From: Zobellia nedashkovskayae
GTDB taxonomy: Bacteria > Bacteroidota > Bacteroidia > Flavobacteriales > Flavobacteriaceae
DNA length: 64,000 nt
Assembly: GCF_015330125.1 (NCBI RefSeq)
Contig: NZ_JADDXR010000002.1
Span: forward strand, 4,600,685 to 4,664,684
Reading direction: 5' to 3'
Below, one piece after another: positions 42,608 through 52,706 of this stretch (the stretch's first letter is position 1; the number at the start of each line of letters is the position of its first letter). The notes under the pieces were generated by a model. The model made no database searches. It was not told the DNA's origin and saw nothing but the letters and a program-made list of their open reading frames with translations. A program made the translations under genes and the position numbers.

Positions 42608-44233
42608 ATGGAAGGATTGATAATGGATTACCCTCTCACCACAACTACTATTCTAGAATACGGGAATAGTGCTTTTAAACATAAAAAAATAATTAGTCAC
42701 CTGCCCAATGGTTCCCGGCATGAATATACATTTGGCGACCTTCACAAACGATGCAAGCAGCTAGCCAATGTACTCATCCACAAACTAGGTGTTACTAAAG
42801 GTGATATGATCGGTACTTTTGCTTGGAACCATTACCAACATGTAGAACTATATTATGGAATACCCAGTGTTGGCGCAATTTGCCATACGATAAACATTAG
42901 GCTCTCCTCCCATCAAACTGAATTCATCATTAATCATTCTGAGGACAAAGTAATTTTTGTAGATGCCTCACTTGTACCCTTGCTGGAAAAAATTGCGAAT
43001 CAGCTAGAAACCGTAGAGCACTACGTTATTATGAATGCCCCTGAAAAATTCAGCACTACGCTTTTGAACGTGCTACATTATGAAAACTTATTAGAAGGTG
43101 CGTCAGAAGAATTTGAATGGCCTACCTTAAATGAGAATGATGCTTGTGGCATGTGTTACACTAGCGGTACCACCGGTTTGCCTAAGGGGGTACTTTACAC
43201 CCACCGATCTACATACTTGCACGCACTTACTATTTCTACCCCAAATGCGGCCAACTATGACAGTTCGGATATTGTGTTGCTTATAGTTCCACAGTTTCAT
43301 GTTATGGCTTGGGGATATCCTTACCTATGCCTTATAACCGGTTCTGATATGGTATTGCCTTCTTCTAACCTACAACCAGAAGCTATTATCTCCATTTTAC
43401 AAGAAGAGAAAATTACAAAGGCCAATGGTGTACCCACTATTTGGATGGGTGTTTACGAAGCAATGAAGAAAAATCCGCCAAGACCAAAATTAGCGCTACA
43501 GGAATACCTAGTTGGAGGCTCTGCTCTTCCAGCAAGCCTCATTAAAGGCATGGAAGACGATTTTGGTATTAGAGGCGTACAAGCATGGGGAATGACAGAG
43601 ACCTCACCTTTGGGTACCGTGAGCCGTTTGCAACCACATCATGAAAAACTAAATACACAAGAAAAAATTAAAATACGAGCGAAACAGGGTATTGAATTTC
43701 CAGGCATTGAAATGCGTATTGTTGACAATAACGGTAAGGTAGCTGAGCGTGATGGAAAAAGCATGGGAGAACTACAGGTTAAAGGGGCTTGGGTAATTAA
43801 GTCCTACTTTAAAACGAATAATCGCGATAATTTTACGGATGATGGTTGGTTTAGAACAGGCGATGTAAGCACGGTTGACAGCGACGGCTATATGCATATT
43901 ACAGACCGAACAAAAGATTTGATAAAAAGCGGAGGCGAATGGATATCTAGTGTTGCATTAGAATCTGCATTAATGTCACACCCAAAGGTAAAAGAAGCAG
44001 CGGTAATTGCTATACCAGACGAAAAATGGGCCGAAAGACCCTTAGCAGTAATTGTTCTGACAGCTGAAAACGAAGTGGTTTCAGATGCCAATTTTAAAGA
44101 ATTTTTATCACGCGATTTTGCAAATTACCAAATACCCGACAACTATATTTTTGTTAGCCAGGTGCCCCGTACCAGTGTAGGTAAATTTGATAAAAAAGAA
44201 ATTAGAAGACTATACGCACAAGGCGAACTATAA
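42608..44233 (+). CDS. Medium/long-chain fatty-acyl-CoA ligase (AMP-binding)
   Basis: The 541-residue protein is an adenylate-forming enzyme with YTSGTTGLPKG (P-loop, about 182-192), AWGMTETSPLG near 323, GWFRTGDVSTVDSDGY near 415 and the C-terminal lysine region RTSVGKFDKKE. The start MEGLIMDYPLT is the family's usual N-terminus. An upstream ATG (42574) is in another frame and meets a stop. It activates fatty acids to acyl-CoA for beta-oxidation or lipid synthesis. Specificity cannot be fixed from sequence. It is monocistronic. Confidence 0.9.
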   Translation: MEGLIMDYPLTTTTILEYGNSAFKHKKIISHLPNGSRHEYTFGDLHKRCKQLANVLIHKLGVTKGDMIGTFAWNHYQHVELYYGIPSVGAICHTINIRLSSHQTEFIINHSEDKVIFVDASLVPLLEKIANQLETVEHYVIMNAPEKFSTTLLNVLHYENLLEGASEEFEWPTLNENDACGMCYTSGTTGLPKGVLYTHRSTYLHALTISTPNAANYDSSDIVLLIVPQFHVMAWGYPYLCLITGSDMVLPSSNLQPEAIISILQEEKITKANGVPTIWMGVYEAMKKNPPRPKLALQEYLVGGSALPASLIKGMEDDFGIRGVQAWGMTETSPLGTVSRLQPHHEKLNTQEKIKIRAKQGIEFPGIEMRIVDNNGKVAERDGKSMGELQVKGAWVIKSYFKTNNRDNFTDDGWFRTGDVSTVDSDGYMHITDRTKDLIKSGGEWISSVALESALMSHPKVKEAAVIAIPDEKWAERPLAVIVLTAENEVVSDANFKEFLSRDFANYQIPDNYIFVSQVPRTSVGKFDKKEIRRLYAQGEL

Positions 44234-44276
44234 ATAAATATCTTGACGAATTGAGTTAAACACATCTATTATTTAC

Positions 44277-44320
44277 CCGAAATACAGCTGAACATCTATT
44301 CTAGATTTTCGGCTTTTTTT
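44277..44320 (+). terminator. Terminator-like hairpin in the 315-bp gap before the sensor kinase gene
   Basis: CCGAAA and TTTCGG flank a 22-base loop, followed by CTTTTTTTAG. The stem is short but the T run is good. The remaining gap to 44548 is AT-rich; apart from the expected kinase promoter I see no gene in it. Confidence 0.6.
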
Positions 44321-44548
44321 AGTGTAAAAATCTCCATTTCATGTAACTATCCTCCAATGTGCGGTATTAATACAGTAAGTATTATTTATTCCCTCTTATA
44401 TAAAAGCCGAACACCCAGAGCACCTACTCTTCTATAAACCAGTTTTTTACCACAACTTAGCCTTAATAGGCAACAAAAATTTATATCATACGATAATCAT
44501 GCATAAATTGTAAGAGTTAACCTACTTTAAATAAGTCTATACAGTTAT

Positions 44549-47500
44549 ATGATTTCACCCAAGCAATCAGCTACACTAGTGTTATGGTCGTCTTTACTAC
44601 TGCTATGTTGTAAGCTTGCGTTTGCGCAACAAAATCAAACCCCTATATCTTTTCAACATTTACCAGGCGGCTTATCTCAAAGCTCTGCTAATGTAATATA
44701 TGAAGATAGTTATGGTTACTTATGGATTGGCACCCGAAACGGACTCAATAAATACGATGGTAAAAACTATCAAATATATGAACAGGCTCAAGATAGCAAA
44801 ACAGGGCTAACCAATGGCTACATAGAAGATATTTACGAAGACAACAATAGACAATTATATATAGGTACCGTTCAAGGTTTAAATATCTATAACCGAGAAA
44901 TGGATATTCTAAAGTCCTACCCATTCATTGGTGAAGGTGAAAAACTAGCATTAGAACACTTTTATTCCGTTATTAAATCTACAGATTTCCTTTGGTTAGG
45001 AACCACTAATAGTATATTCAGGTATCATATTACCACAGGTGAAACCCAAGAATTTAAATATCACGATACACCAACCCAGGACAATTTTTTCGTAAAACTT
45101 GCAAAACTAGATAATGAAAGAACTTTAGTCATAATTGATAACAATATTTGGGTATTAAATAATGAATTACAAGTCTTATCAAAAATTCATGAAAGTCAGA
45201 GAATACGTAGTGTAATACAACAAAATTCATCTCATTTTTTAATTGGTTTACATAACGGCGAACTAATTGAATTAAATATAAAAAGTGACAATTCTTTAAA
45301 TGCAGAAAGACAAAGTATAACTAATGGCTATCCTGTACTATCATTATCAATTGCCACAAATGGCGATTATTGGATAGGAAGTGAAAATGACGGGCTTTAC
45401 ATCTACTCAAAAAGTACCGGACAATTATCAAATTTAAAGTATGATAGTAAAAATATAGAATCAATTTCTAGTAACTCTATATGGTCTATATATAATAACG
45501 AAGGAATTATGTGGCTAGGACCTTATAAAAAAGGCCTAAGCTTCTACGACCCCATATATCATAAATTTAAACATGTAAAAAACGAACCTTTTAATTCTAA
45601 GTCTTTAAATAATAATAATATAAACTGTTTTATACAGGATATAAATGATACTAGCAATCACCTTTGGGTAGGAACTGATGGCGGCGGATTAAACTATTGG
45701 GACAGAACCTCCAATTCTTTTGTAAAATACAGTTTAGACAATAAAAATCTCAATACCAATGTAGTGCTAAGCATACTACAAGATAAAAACGATCAATTAT
45801 GGCTGGGGTCCTGGGGTAAAGGAATTACCCTGTTTAATATCAAGAACAAAAACTATGAGGTATTGACTAAAGAAAATTCTTTTTTGCTGTCAAATAATGT
45901 ATTTAATCTAATGATGGACAGTAAAGGCCGCATATGGATTGCAACTTTTCACGGTGGATTACAATTTTATAATCCTGAAACCAAAACTCATAAAAACATA
46001 GACCTTAAAAACAATATCAACAACACTAAAGTTTCTACCATTACTACTTTAACCGAAGATAAAAATGGAAATATTTGGGTTGGAACACAAATTTCGGGGC
46101 TTTTTAAACTAGTTGAAATAAACGAGGAATGGCAATACACAAGTTATAACAGCCTTGAGAAAGAACAAGTTTTAAGTAACGACTTCATCAATGCAATCAT
46201 AGAAGATACTGAAGGTAATTTGTGGGTTGGTACACAAGCCGGTTTAAATACATATAATTCCACAACCGATTCCTTTCAATCGATCCCACACAATGACGGA
46301 TTAAAAAATGATGCTGTCAAAGGAATTATAGAAGATACTAACCGTTTGTTATGGCTTAGTACAGGTTCTGGAATTACTCAATACAACCATAAAAATAAAG
46401 TATCTACACATTATTATATTAATGATGGCTTACAAGGCAGCGAGTTTAATACAAATTCTTTCTATAAAACCAAAAACGACGAATTAATTTTTGGTGGTAG
46501 TAATGGCTTCAATTTATTTCAAGCAAAAAACATCAAAAAAAGGGAAGATAAACCTACAGTAAATATTACCAGTCTAAAAATATTCAACAAACCTATTTAT
46601 GCAGATGATGAATCTAAAATATTAACAAAGCACATATCACAAGCAGATTCTATTACCCTTTCGTATGATAATACCGTAGTAGATTTTGAGTTCAATGCTT
46701 TAACTTTTCGTCATCCTGATAAAGTAAATTACGCCTATTTTCTGGATGGCTTTGAAACGAACTGGAACTATGTAGGACACAAAAACAACGCTACTTATAC
46801 CAGTTTAGAACCAGGTAAATATATACTTCGAATAAAATCTAGTAATTCTGATGGTATATGGAATAGTAATGAAACTGACCTACATATCACGATTACGCCT
46901 CCTTTTTGGAAAACTTGGTGGTTTCGGTTACTCATGATAGTTTTGTTAATTTCAGCTATTTATTTAGTGCTCTTTCTTCGGGTTAGAAACATAAAAAAGT
47001 ATCAATTAACATTAGAAAAAGAAATAGGTGAACGCACTCAACAATTGCAACTACAAAAGAAAGAACTTGAAAAAACAGCTAATGAATTAACCACGAAAAA
47101 TCAAGAAATTCAACGTTTTACTTTTGCTGTTTCCCATGATCTTAAAAGTCCTTTAAGCGGTATTAAAGGTATTGCAAGCCTTATTCCTATGGAGTTTGTA
47201 ATGAAAGATTTTCCTGAATTAGAGCAATACCTAGAAATGATTAATATTTCATGTGATACTATGAATAACCTTATTGCCGACATTACTAAAATTGCGAAAA
47301 TCGGTAAAATTGAGAACAAAAATGAGGTACTGGATACGAATGAAATTGTAGCCCTCTCAACCACTTTGGTTAAAGGCAAATTAAAAGTATCTAAAGTTAA
47401 ACTGATAGTTGAAGAAAACCTACCCAACATTTATGGAGATAGAAATAGAATTATACAAGTCTTTGGAAATCTTCTAGATAACGCCATAAAGTATATGGGC

Positions 47501-47833
47501 GATCAAAAACAACCTGTAGTTCATATTAAAGCAGAAGAAAACGGAGAAAAAATACAGTTCTCTGTTTCAGATAATGGTTCTGGGATGGACGAAAAATCTT
47601 TAAAAAAGCTCTTCTCCCCTTTTGAACGATTTCATTCTAACGTTAATGGTACTGGGCTGGGTCTATATATGATCAAACAAATTATTGAATCGCACGATGG
47701 TATTATCTATGCGGAATCTGACGGAAAAGGAAAAGGAACAACTTTTAGTGTAATCCTACCGAACGTTGTTGGCAAACAGATAAAAAAAATGATAGATAAT
47801 GATATCGTTCCTGAAAAAACCGATGATAATTAG
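44549..47833 (+). CDS. Two-component sensor histidine kinase with beta-propeller (reg_prop) periplasmic sensor
   Basis: The 1094-residue protein has a signal peptide (ends FAQQ) and about fourteen blade repeats of the reg_prop kind (for example LWIGTRNGLNKYDG, LWVGTDGGGLNYWDR, LWVGTQAGLNTYN). A Y_Y_Y domain (about 700-780) and a membrane helix (about 790-812) follow. The cytosolic kinase has His863 in FAVSHDLKSPL, NLLDNAIKYMG, SDNGSGMD and GTGLGLYMI. Unlike typical hybrid two-component systems of Bacteroidota it ends after the ATPase domain, with no receiver or AraC-type domain. No response regulator is adjacent. Confidence 0.93.
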   Translation: MISPKQSATLVLWSSLLLLCCKLAFAQQNQTPISFQHLPGGLSQSSANVIYEDSYGYLWIGTRNGLNKYDGKNYQIYEQAQDSKTGLTNGYIEDIYEDNNRQLYIGTVQGLNIYNREMDILKSYPFIGEGEKLALEHFYSVIKSTDFLWLGTTNSIFRYHITTGETQEFKYHDTPTQDNFFVKLAKLDNERTLVIIDNNIWVLNNELQVLSKIHESQRIRSVIQQNSSHFLIGLHNGELIELNIKSDNSLNAERQSITNGYPVLSLSIATNGDYWIGSENDGLYIYSKSTGQLSNLKYDSKNIESISSNSIWSIYNNEGIMWLGPYKKGLSFYDPIYHKFKHVKNEPFNSKSLNNNNINCFIQDINDTSNHLWVGTDGGGLNYWDRTSNSFVKYSLDNKNLNTNVVLSILQDKNDQLWLGSWGKGITLFNIKNKNYEVLTKENSFLLSNNVFNLMMDSKGRIWIATFHGGLQFYNPETKTHKNIDLKNNINNTKVSTITTLTEDKNGNIWVGTQISGLFKLVEINEEWQYTSYNSLEKEQVLSNDFINAIIEDTEGNLWVGTQAGLNTYNSTTDSFQSIPHNDGLKNDAVKGIIEDTNRLLWLSTGSGITQYNHKNKVSTHYYINDGLQGSEFNTNSFYKTKNDELIFGGSNGFNLFQAKNIKKREDKPTVNITSLKIFNKPIYADDESKILTKHISQADSITLSYDNTVVDFEFNALTFRHPDKVNYAYFLDGFETNWNYVGHKNNATYTSLEPGKYILRIKSSNSDGIWNSNETDLHITITPPFWKTWWFRLLMIVLLISAIYLVLFLRVRNIKKYQLTLEKEIGERTQQLQLQKKELEKTANELTTKNQEIQRFTFAVSHDLKSPLSGIKGIASLIPMEFVMKDFPELEQYLEMINISCDTMNNLIADITKIAKIGKIENKNEVLDTNEIVALSTTLVKGKLKVSKVKLIVEENLPNIYGDRNRIIQVFGNLLDNAIKYMGDQKQPVVHIKAEENGEKIQFSVSDNGSGMDEKSLKKLFSPFERFHSNVNGTGLGLYMIKQIIESHDGIIYAESDGKGKGTTFSVILPNVVGKQIKKMIDNDIVPEKTDDN

Positions 47834-47855
47834 TCTACAAAAAAACTGTTAATGT

Positions 47856-47888
47856 AAAAAAGCTTGAGCAACGTGCTCAAGCTTTTTT
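47856..47888. terminator. Bidirectional terminator between the sensor kinase gene and carB
   Basis: AAAAAAGCTTGAGCA, loop ACG, TGCTCAAGCTTTTTT: a 15-bp perfect stem with A and T tails, serving both convergent genes. Confidence 0.92.
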
Positions 47889-47908
47889 ATATTTAAGAAT
47901 AGTATTTA

Positions 47909-50764
47909 TTACTTACTCAAGTACATTTTTCTACGGCCGTAAAGCTCATAGAACTGATCGTCTTTCAAACTATCTATAAAAAGAATACTCTCTCCCGTAC
48001 TTTTCATTTCAGGACCTAAGTTTTTATTTACGTTAGGGAATTTATTAAAAGAGAAAACTGGTTGTTTAATCGCAAAACCTTCCAATTGCGGATTGAAATT
48101 AAAGTCTTTCACTTTCTTTTCACCTAACATCACCTTCGTAGCGTAATTCACGTAAGGCTCTTTATATGCCTTTGCAATAAACGGTACGGTTCTAGAGGCT
48201 CTTGGGTTAGCTTCTATGATATAGACCATGTCATCTTTTATGGCAAACTGAATATTAATCAGACCAACTGTATTCAACGCTAAAGCAATTTTCTTTGTAT
48301 GATCCTTTATCTGCTGCATAACAAACTCACCAAGATTAAACGGTGGCAAGGTTGCATTAGAATCTCCTGAGTGAATCCCACAAGGCTCAATATGCTCCAT
48401 TATACCAATAATGTAAACATCTTCGCCATCACAAATTGCATCGGCTTCTGCCTCAATTGCGCCATCTAAATAATGATCTAAAAGTAATTTGTTATTCGGT
48501 ATTTTTCTAAGAAGGTCTACAACATGCGATTCTAACTCTTCTTTATTGATTACAATCTTCATTCCCTGCCCTCCTAATACATAGGATGGTCTTACTAATA
48601 AAGGAAAGTCTAATTGATCTGCAAGCGCTAAAGCCTCATCTGCCGTTTCCGCAATTCCATATTGTGGAAAAGGTATGTTATTTTCTTTTAGCATTTCAGA
48701 GAAACTACCTCTGTCTTCGGCTAAATCCAATGCCTCAAAACTAGTACCTATAATTTTGATTCCGTATTTAGAAAGTTTTTCTGCTAATTTTAAAGCAGTC
48801 TGTCCACCTAACTGTACAATAACACCTTCGGGTTTTTCATGCCTGATGATATCATAAATGTGTTCCCAAAAAACAGGTTCAAAATAAAGTTTGTCCGCTG
48901 TATCAAAATCGGTTGAAACCGTTTCAGGGTTACAGTTGATCATAATGGTTTCATAACCACATTCTGCAGCAGCCAATACACCGTGTACGCAACAGTAATC
49001 AAACTCAATTCCTTGCCCAATCCTATTTGGACCAGAACCAAGAACTACAATCTTCTTACGGTCAGTAACAATACTATCATTCTCTACATAACGGGTTCCA
49101 TCTGCCTTTTCTATTTCTGCTTCAAAAGTAGAATAGTAGTATGGCGTCATTGCCTTAAACTCGGCTGCACAGGTATCTACCAACTTGTAGACCCTATTGA
49201 TATTCATTTCTTCCGTACGTTTCTTATGCACTTCGCTCTCGTAACAATCTAGCATGTGAGCTATCTGTCTATCCGCAAAACCTTTTTGCTTAGCTTCCAA
49301 CATCAATTCCTTGGTAAGCGTTGCAATAGTATACGTAGAGATTTCTTTTTCTAATAAATGAAGTTCTTCATATTGTTTCAAGAACCACATATCAATTTTT
49401 GTAATCTCATGAATTCTAGACAACGGAATACCTAGTTGAATAGCATCGTAGATTACAAAAACTCTATCCCAACTTGGGACGGTTAATTTTTGAATGATTT
49501 GATCGTAGTTGGTATAGCCTTTTCCATCTGCACCCAATCCGTTTCTTTTTATTTCCAGAGACTGAGTTGCTTTGTGCAATGCCTCTTGGAACGAACGTCC
49601 AATACCCATTACTTCTCCAACAGATTTCATCTGAAGTCCTAAAGTACGGTCAGAACCTTCAAATTTATCAAAATTCCAACGTGGTATTTTTACGATTACA
49701 TAATCTAAAGTCGGTTCAAATAAAGCGGACGTAGATTTTGTAATTTGATTATCTAATTCATTTAAATGATACCCGATAGCTAATTTTGTAGCAATTTTTG
49801 CAATAGGATACCCGGTTGCTTTTGATGCTAAAGCGGAAGAACGAGAAACCCTTGGGTTAATCTCAATTGCAATAATATCTTCTTCATCATCAGGACTAAC
49901 TGCGAACTGCACGTTACATCCTCCGGCAAAATCACCAATACTACGCATCATATGAATTGCCATATCACGCATTTTCTGGTAGGTTCTATCGGATAAAGTC
50001 ATTGCTGGCGCAACGGTTATAGAATCTCCGGTATGAATACCCATCGGATCCATATTTTCTATCGCACATATAATAACTACGTTATCATTATCATCCCGTA
50101 ATAACTCTAATTCATATTCTTTCCAGCCTAATAAGGCTTTATCAATCATTACTTCATGGATAGGAGAAATTTCTAATCCACGACTTAATAATTCATCAAA
50201 GTCTTCTGCTTTATATACTATGGCAGCTCCAGCACCACCTAAAGTATATGACGCTCTAATTACCAATGGAAAGCCAAATTCCTGAGCTATTTCTTTTCCT
50301 TTTAAGAATGATGTAGCCGTTGCCTGCGGTGCCATGCCAACACCAATTTTAAGCATTAACTCACGAAATTGCTCACGATCCTCGGTAATATTTATGGCAT
50401 CAATATCAACACCTATAAGATCTACTCCAAAATCTTTCCAAATTCCCTTTTCATCAGCCTCAATACATAGATTAAGAGCGGTCTGGCCACCCATAGTTGG
50501 TAGCACTGCATCAATTTGAGGGTGTTCCTTTAGTATTTCAATTATTGACTTGGTAGTCAACGGTTTCAAATACACATGATCAGCCATTGAAGGATCCGTC
50601 ATAATAGTAGCCGGATTACTATTTATCAATATAGTCTCAATACCATCTTCACGTAATGAACGTAATGACTGTGAACCTGCATAATCAAATTCACAAGCTT
50701 GACCTATAACAATGGGACCGGAACCGATCAGTAGTATGGATTTTAAATCTTTTCTTTTTGGCAT
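47909..50764 (-). CDS. carB: Carbamoyl-phosphate synthase large subunit, lacking the C-terminal allosteric domain
   Basis: The 951-residue protein has two ATP-grasp halves, each with its own glycine-rich start: GSGPIVIGQACEFDYAG near residue 13 and LGSGPNRIGQGIEFDY near 560. Metal-binding segments IEINPRVSRSSALASKATGYP and IIEANPRASRT follow. E. coli CarB has 1073 residues. Here the sequence stops shortly after GPEMKSTGE with a 25-residue tail, so the MGS-like domain that binds UMP and ornithine is missing. It makes carbamoyl phosphate from bicarbonate, ammonia (via CarA) and ATP for arginine and pyrimidines. carA is not in the window. Confidence 0.95.
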   Translation of the reverse strand: MPKRKDLKSILLIGSGPIVIGQACEFDYAGSQSLRSLREDGIETILINSNPATIMTDPSMADHVYLKPLTTKSIIEILKEHPQIDAVLPTMGGQTALNLCIEADEKGIWKDFGVDLIGVDIDAINITEDREQFRELMLKIGVGMAPQATATSFLKGKEIAQEFGFPLVIRASYTLGGAGAAIVYKAEDFDELLSRGLEISPIHEVMIDKALLGWKEYELELLRDDNDNVVIICAIENMDPMGIHTGDSITVAPAMTLSDRTYQKMRDMAIHMMRSIGDFAGGCNVQFAVSPDDEEDIIAIEINPRVSRSSALASKATGYPIAKIATKLAIGYHLNELDNQITKSTSALFEPTLDYVIVKIPRWNFDKFEGSDRTLGLQMKSVGEVMGIGRSFQEALHKATQSLEIKRNGLGADGKGYTNYDQIIQKLTVPSWDRVFVIYDAIQLGIPLSRIHEITKIDMWFLKQYEELHLLEKEISTYTIATLTKELMLEAKQKGFADRQIAHMLDCYESEVHKKRTEEMNINRVYKLVDTCAAEFKAMTPYYYSTFEAEIEKADGTRYVENDSIVTDRKKIVVLGSGPNRIGQGIEFDYCCVHGVLAAAECGYETIMINCNPETVSTDFDTADKLYFEPVFWEHIYDIIRHEKPEGVIVQLGGQTALKLAEKLSKYGIKIIGTSFEALDLAEDRGSFSEMLKENNIPFPQYGIAETADEALALADQLDFPLLVRPSYVLGGQGMKIVINKEELESHVVDLLRKIPNNKLLLDHYLDGAIEAEADAICDGEDVYIIGIMEHIEPCGIHSGDSNATLPPFNLGEFVMQQIKDHTKKIALALNTVGLINIQFAIKDDMVYIIEANPRASRTVPFIAKAYKEPYVNYATKVMLGEKKVKDFNFNPQLEGFAIKQPVFSFNKFPNVNKNLGPEMKSTGESILFIDSLKDDQFYELYGRRKMYLSK

Positions 50765-50824
50765 TCGTTGTGTTCTTTAAAACTTTGGCTATAATTTGTT
50801 ACAAATATCAATACAAATCTGACA

Positions 50825-50858
50825 TAAAAAAAGGTGTTACTTATAAAAAGTAACACCT
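50825..50858 (-). terminator. Terminator of rpmH
   Basis: On the minus strand, AGGTGTTACTT, loop TTTAT, AAGTAACACCT and a T run. It lies between rpmH and carB. Confidence 0.85.
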
Positions 50859-50883
50859 ATATATTTCTTAAAAAATAAAATCA

Positions 50884-51051
50884 TTATTTCTTATGTCTCG
50901 GTTCAGAGGATACAGAAAGTTTTTTTCTTCCTTTAGCTCTTCTACGAGCTAAAACTTTTCTTCCGTTTACGGACGCCATACGCTCCCTAAATCCGTGTTT
51001 ATTTCTTCTCTTTCTCTTTGAAGGCTGATATGTTCTTTTCTGTCCGGGCAT
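50884..51051 (-). CDS. rpmH: 50S ribosomal protein L34
   Basis: The 55-residue basic protein begins [20 protein letters not shown] and ends SEPRHKK; it is the L34 sequence, with [20 protein letters not shown] in the middle. It is a small structural protein of the large ribosomal subunit. It has its own exact-consensus promoter 60 bp upstream and a terminator downstream. In many bacteria it lies beside rnpA and dnaA; that neighbourhood is not seen here. Confidence 0.96.
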   Translation of the reverse strand: MPGQKRTYQPSKRKRRNKHGFRERMASVNGRKVLARRRAKGRKKLSVSSEPRHKK

Positions 51052-51110
51052 TGTATTATCCTTTTCTTTGTGTGATAAGAGTTAGCGAAACCGCTCGCTA
51101 AAACTGGGCG

Positions 51111-51141
51111 CAAATATACAAAGACTTTTGGCTTTGCCAAA
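51111..51141 (-). promoter_or_regulatory. rpmH promoter, exact Bacteroidota consensus
   Basis: Read on the minus strand: TTTG, a 19-bp spacer, TATATTTG. This is the full TTTG-N19-TAnnTTTG pattern of the primary sigma factor of Bacteroidota. The start codon lies 60 bp downstream. Confidence 0.8.
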
Positions 51142-51196
51142 TACATTTGTAAAAATATTTTTATTGAATGCCTGCCGCCTAGCGATTGGTTTTTAT

Positions 51197-51204
51197 TACT
51201 TTTG
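51197..51204 (+). promoter_or_regulatory. Candidate -7 element for the DUF6263-like gene
   Basis: TACTTTTG fits TAnnTTTG and lies 32 bp before the start at 51237. A matching -33 box is not obvious. Confidence 0.5.
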
Positions 51205-51236
51205 CCAAAATCGGATTATAGCAACAGAATCAATAT

Positions 51237-52142
51237 ATGAGAAACATTTTGGGCATTGTTTTTATTGTTCTTTCAAGTACCGTTTCTTTAGCTCAGACAC
51301 AACTTGAATACAAATTAGAGAAAAACGCCATCTTCACCGTAAAGCAAAACGCCGAGCAAACCATTACACAAGAACTAGATGGGGCATCTCATATTCTGAC
51401 CAACAAAATTAATGGTATTCTAGAGTTCAAGGTACTGGAAGTAAGAGATACCACATATAAGATAGCTTTAGAATTTAAAGATCTTAATTTAAATATGTCT
51501 TCTAGTATACAAGGGGAACTGATGGATGTGCATGCTCAGGAGGTAGACGAAAGCAATATGCAATCGCAAATTTTTAATAGCCTTCTAAACCACCCGGTAA
51601 ATATTATACTAGCCAAAACAGGTGATATTCTTGAAGTAAAAGGTGGCGACAATCTTGTGACTAAAATGGCTGCTGCATCTGGCCTTGAAGACCAATTTTC
51701 TTTGAATATGATGAAAAAATCTTTGGAAAAAGAATTTGGTTCGGAGGCGCTTTCTAATAGTTACAAGCAAATGACCTTTATATATCCTTCTAAAAAAGTA
51801 AAATTAGAGGATACATGGAAAAATCAATATTCAGGCAAATTGCAAGCCAATAACACTTGGACGCTAAAAGCAATTTCGACCGACACTATAAATGTTACCG
51901 GAACAGCAGATGTTATAATGGATGTTACCGAAGCTGCAACAGCAATGCACCTTAAAGGTACACAGAAGACAAATATTACTACTAGTACCATTACAGGCTT
52001 TATAAAGAAAATGACCGTAGAGGGTATTTCTAAAGGGTCTTCTAGCATGGCTCAAATGCAAGACCAAGAAATACCCACAACTATAGCGTCTTTTACATCA
52101 TACGAACTCATTCCTAATTTAAACGAACCGATCAATAATTAA
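51237..52142 (+). CDS. Exported DUF6263-like protein
   Basis: The 301-residue protein has a signal peptide ending VSLAQ. A beta-strand-rich body follows, with ILEFKVLEVRDTTYKIALEF, TWTLKAISTDTINVTGTADV and GTQKTNITTSTITGFIKKMT. This fits DUF6263-type proteins, which are secreted and of unknown function, but I rely on general resemblance. It is followed 5 bp later by a TPR membrane protein, so the two are probably co-expressed. Confidence 0.65.
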   Translation: MRNILGIVFIVLSSTVSLAQTQLEYKLEKNAIFTVKQNAEQTITQELDGASHILTNKINGILEFKVLEVRDTTYKIALEFKDLNLNMSSSIQGELMDVHAQEVDESNMQSQIFNSLLNHPVNIILAKTGDILEVKGGDNLVTKMAAASGLEDQFSLNMMKKSLEKEFGSEALSNSYKQMTFIYPSKKVKLEDTWKNQYSGKLQANNTWTLKAISTDTINVTGTADVIMDVTEAATAMHLKGTQKTNITTSTITGFIKKMTVEGISKGSSSMAQMQDQEIPTTIASFTSYELIPNLNEPINN

Positions 52143-52147
52143 TACAC

Positions 52148-52663
52148 ATGTTCAACAAAAATCTTAAACTGGTCATAGCAGGACTCATCATAGCATATGC
52201 CATATATCAATTTATAGAAGGGAATATTGGCAACGGAATTGCCCTAATTCTTTTATCGTCTATTTTTATATTTCTTTATTTTAGAAACGAAATTATTCTG
52301 TTAGCTTTTCTTCGCATGAGAAAGCAAGATTTAGAAGGTACTCAAAAGTGGCTTGATAAAATAAAAAACCCAGAGGCTGCATTGGTTACTAAACAGCAAG
52401 GGTACTTTAATTACCTGCACGGTATTATACTTTCTCAGAAGAACTTAACCCAGGCAGAAAAGTATTTCAAAAAAGCTTTGAAATTAGGCCTTACCATGGA
52501 TTATGATATAGCCATGGCTAAATTAAGTCTTGCAGGTATTGCCATGCAGAAAAGAAGAAAGAGAGAAGCAACAACTCTTTTGCGAGAAGCTAAAAAGTTA
52601 GATAAGAGCAATATGCTTACTGACCAAATAAAAATGATGCAACAACAGATGAAAAAAATCTAG
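52148..52663 (+). CDS. Membrane protein with TPR-like helices
   Basis: The 171-residue protein has two N-terminal membrane helices (about 7-24 and 29-50). Helical repeats follow: a TPR-like unit around LHGIILSQKNLTQAEKYFKK and a second around MAKLSLAGIAMQKRRKREAT. It probably holds protein partners at the inner membrane. It follows the DUF6263-like gene by 5 bp. Nothing indicates a specific pathway. Confidence 0.75.
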   Translation: MFNKNLKLVIAGLIIAYAIYQFIEGNIGNGIALILLSSIFIFLYFRNEIILLAFLRMRKQDLEGTQKWLDKIKNPEAALVTKQQGYFNYLHGIILSQKNLTQAEKYFKKALKLGLTMDYDIAMAKLSLAGIAMQKRRKREATTLLREAKKLDKSNMLTDQIKMMQQQMKKI

Positions 52664-52706
52664 GGGTGCTATTAATATACATCTGTATTTAGAATTTTGT
52701 TTAGTA

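Noticed and set aside
42574..42670. An earlier ATG before the acyl-CoA ligase gene
   Set aside because: It opens a different frame that stops after about 30 codons; the MEGLIMDYPL start matches the family.
44234..44548. Small RNA or small gene in the 315-bp gap
   Set aside because: AT-rich, with only a terminator-like hairpin; no start with a convincing frame and no recognised RNA.
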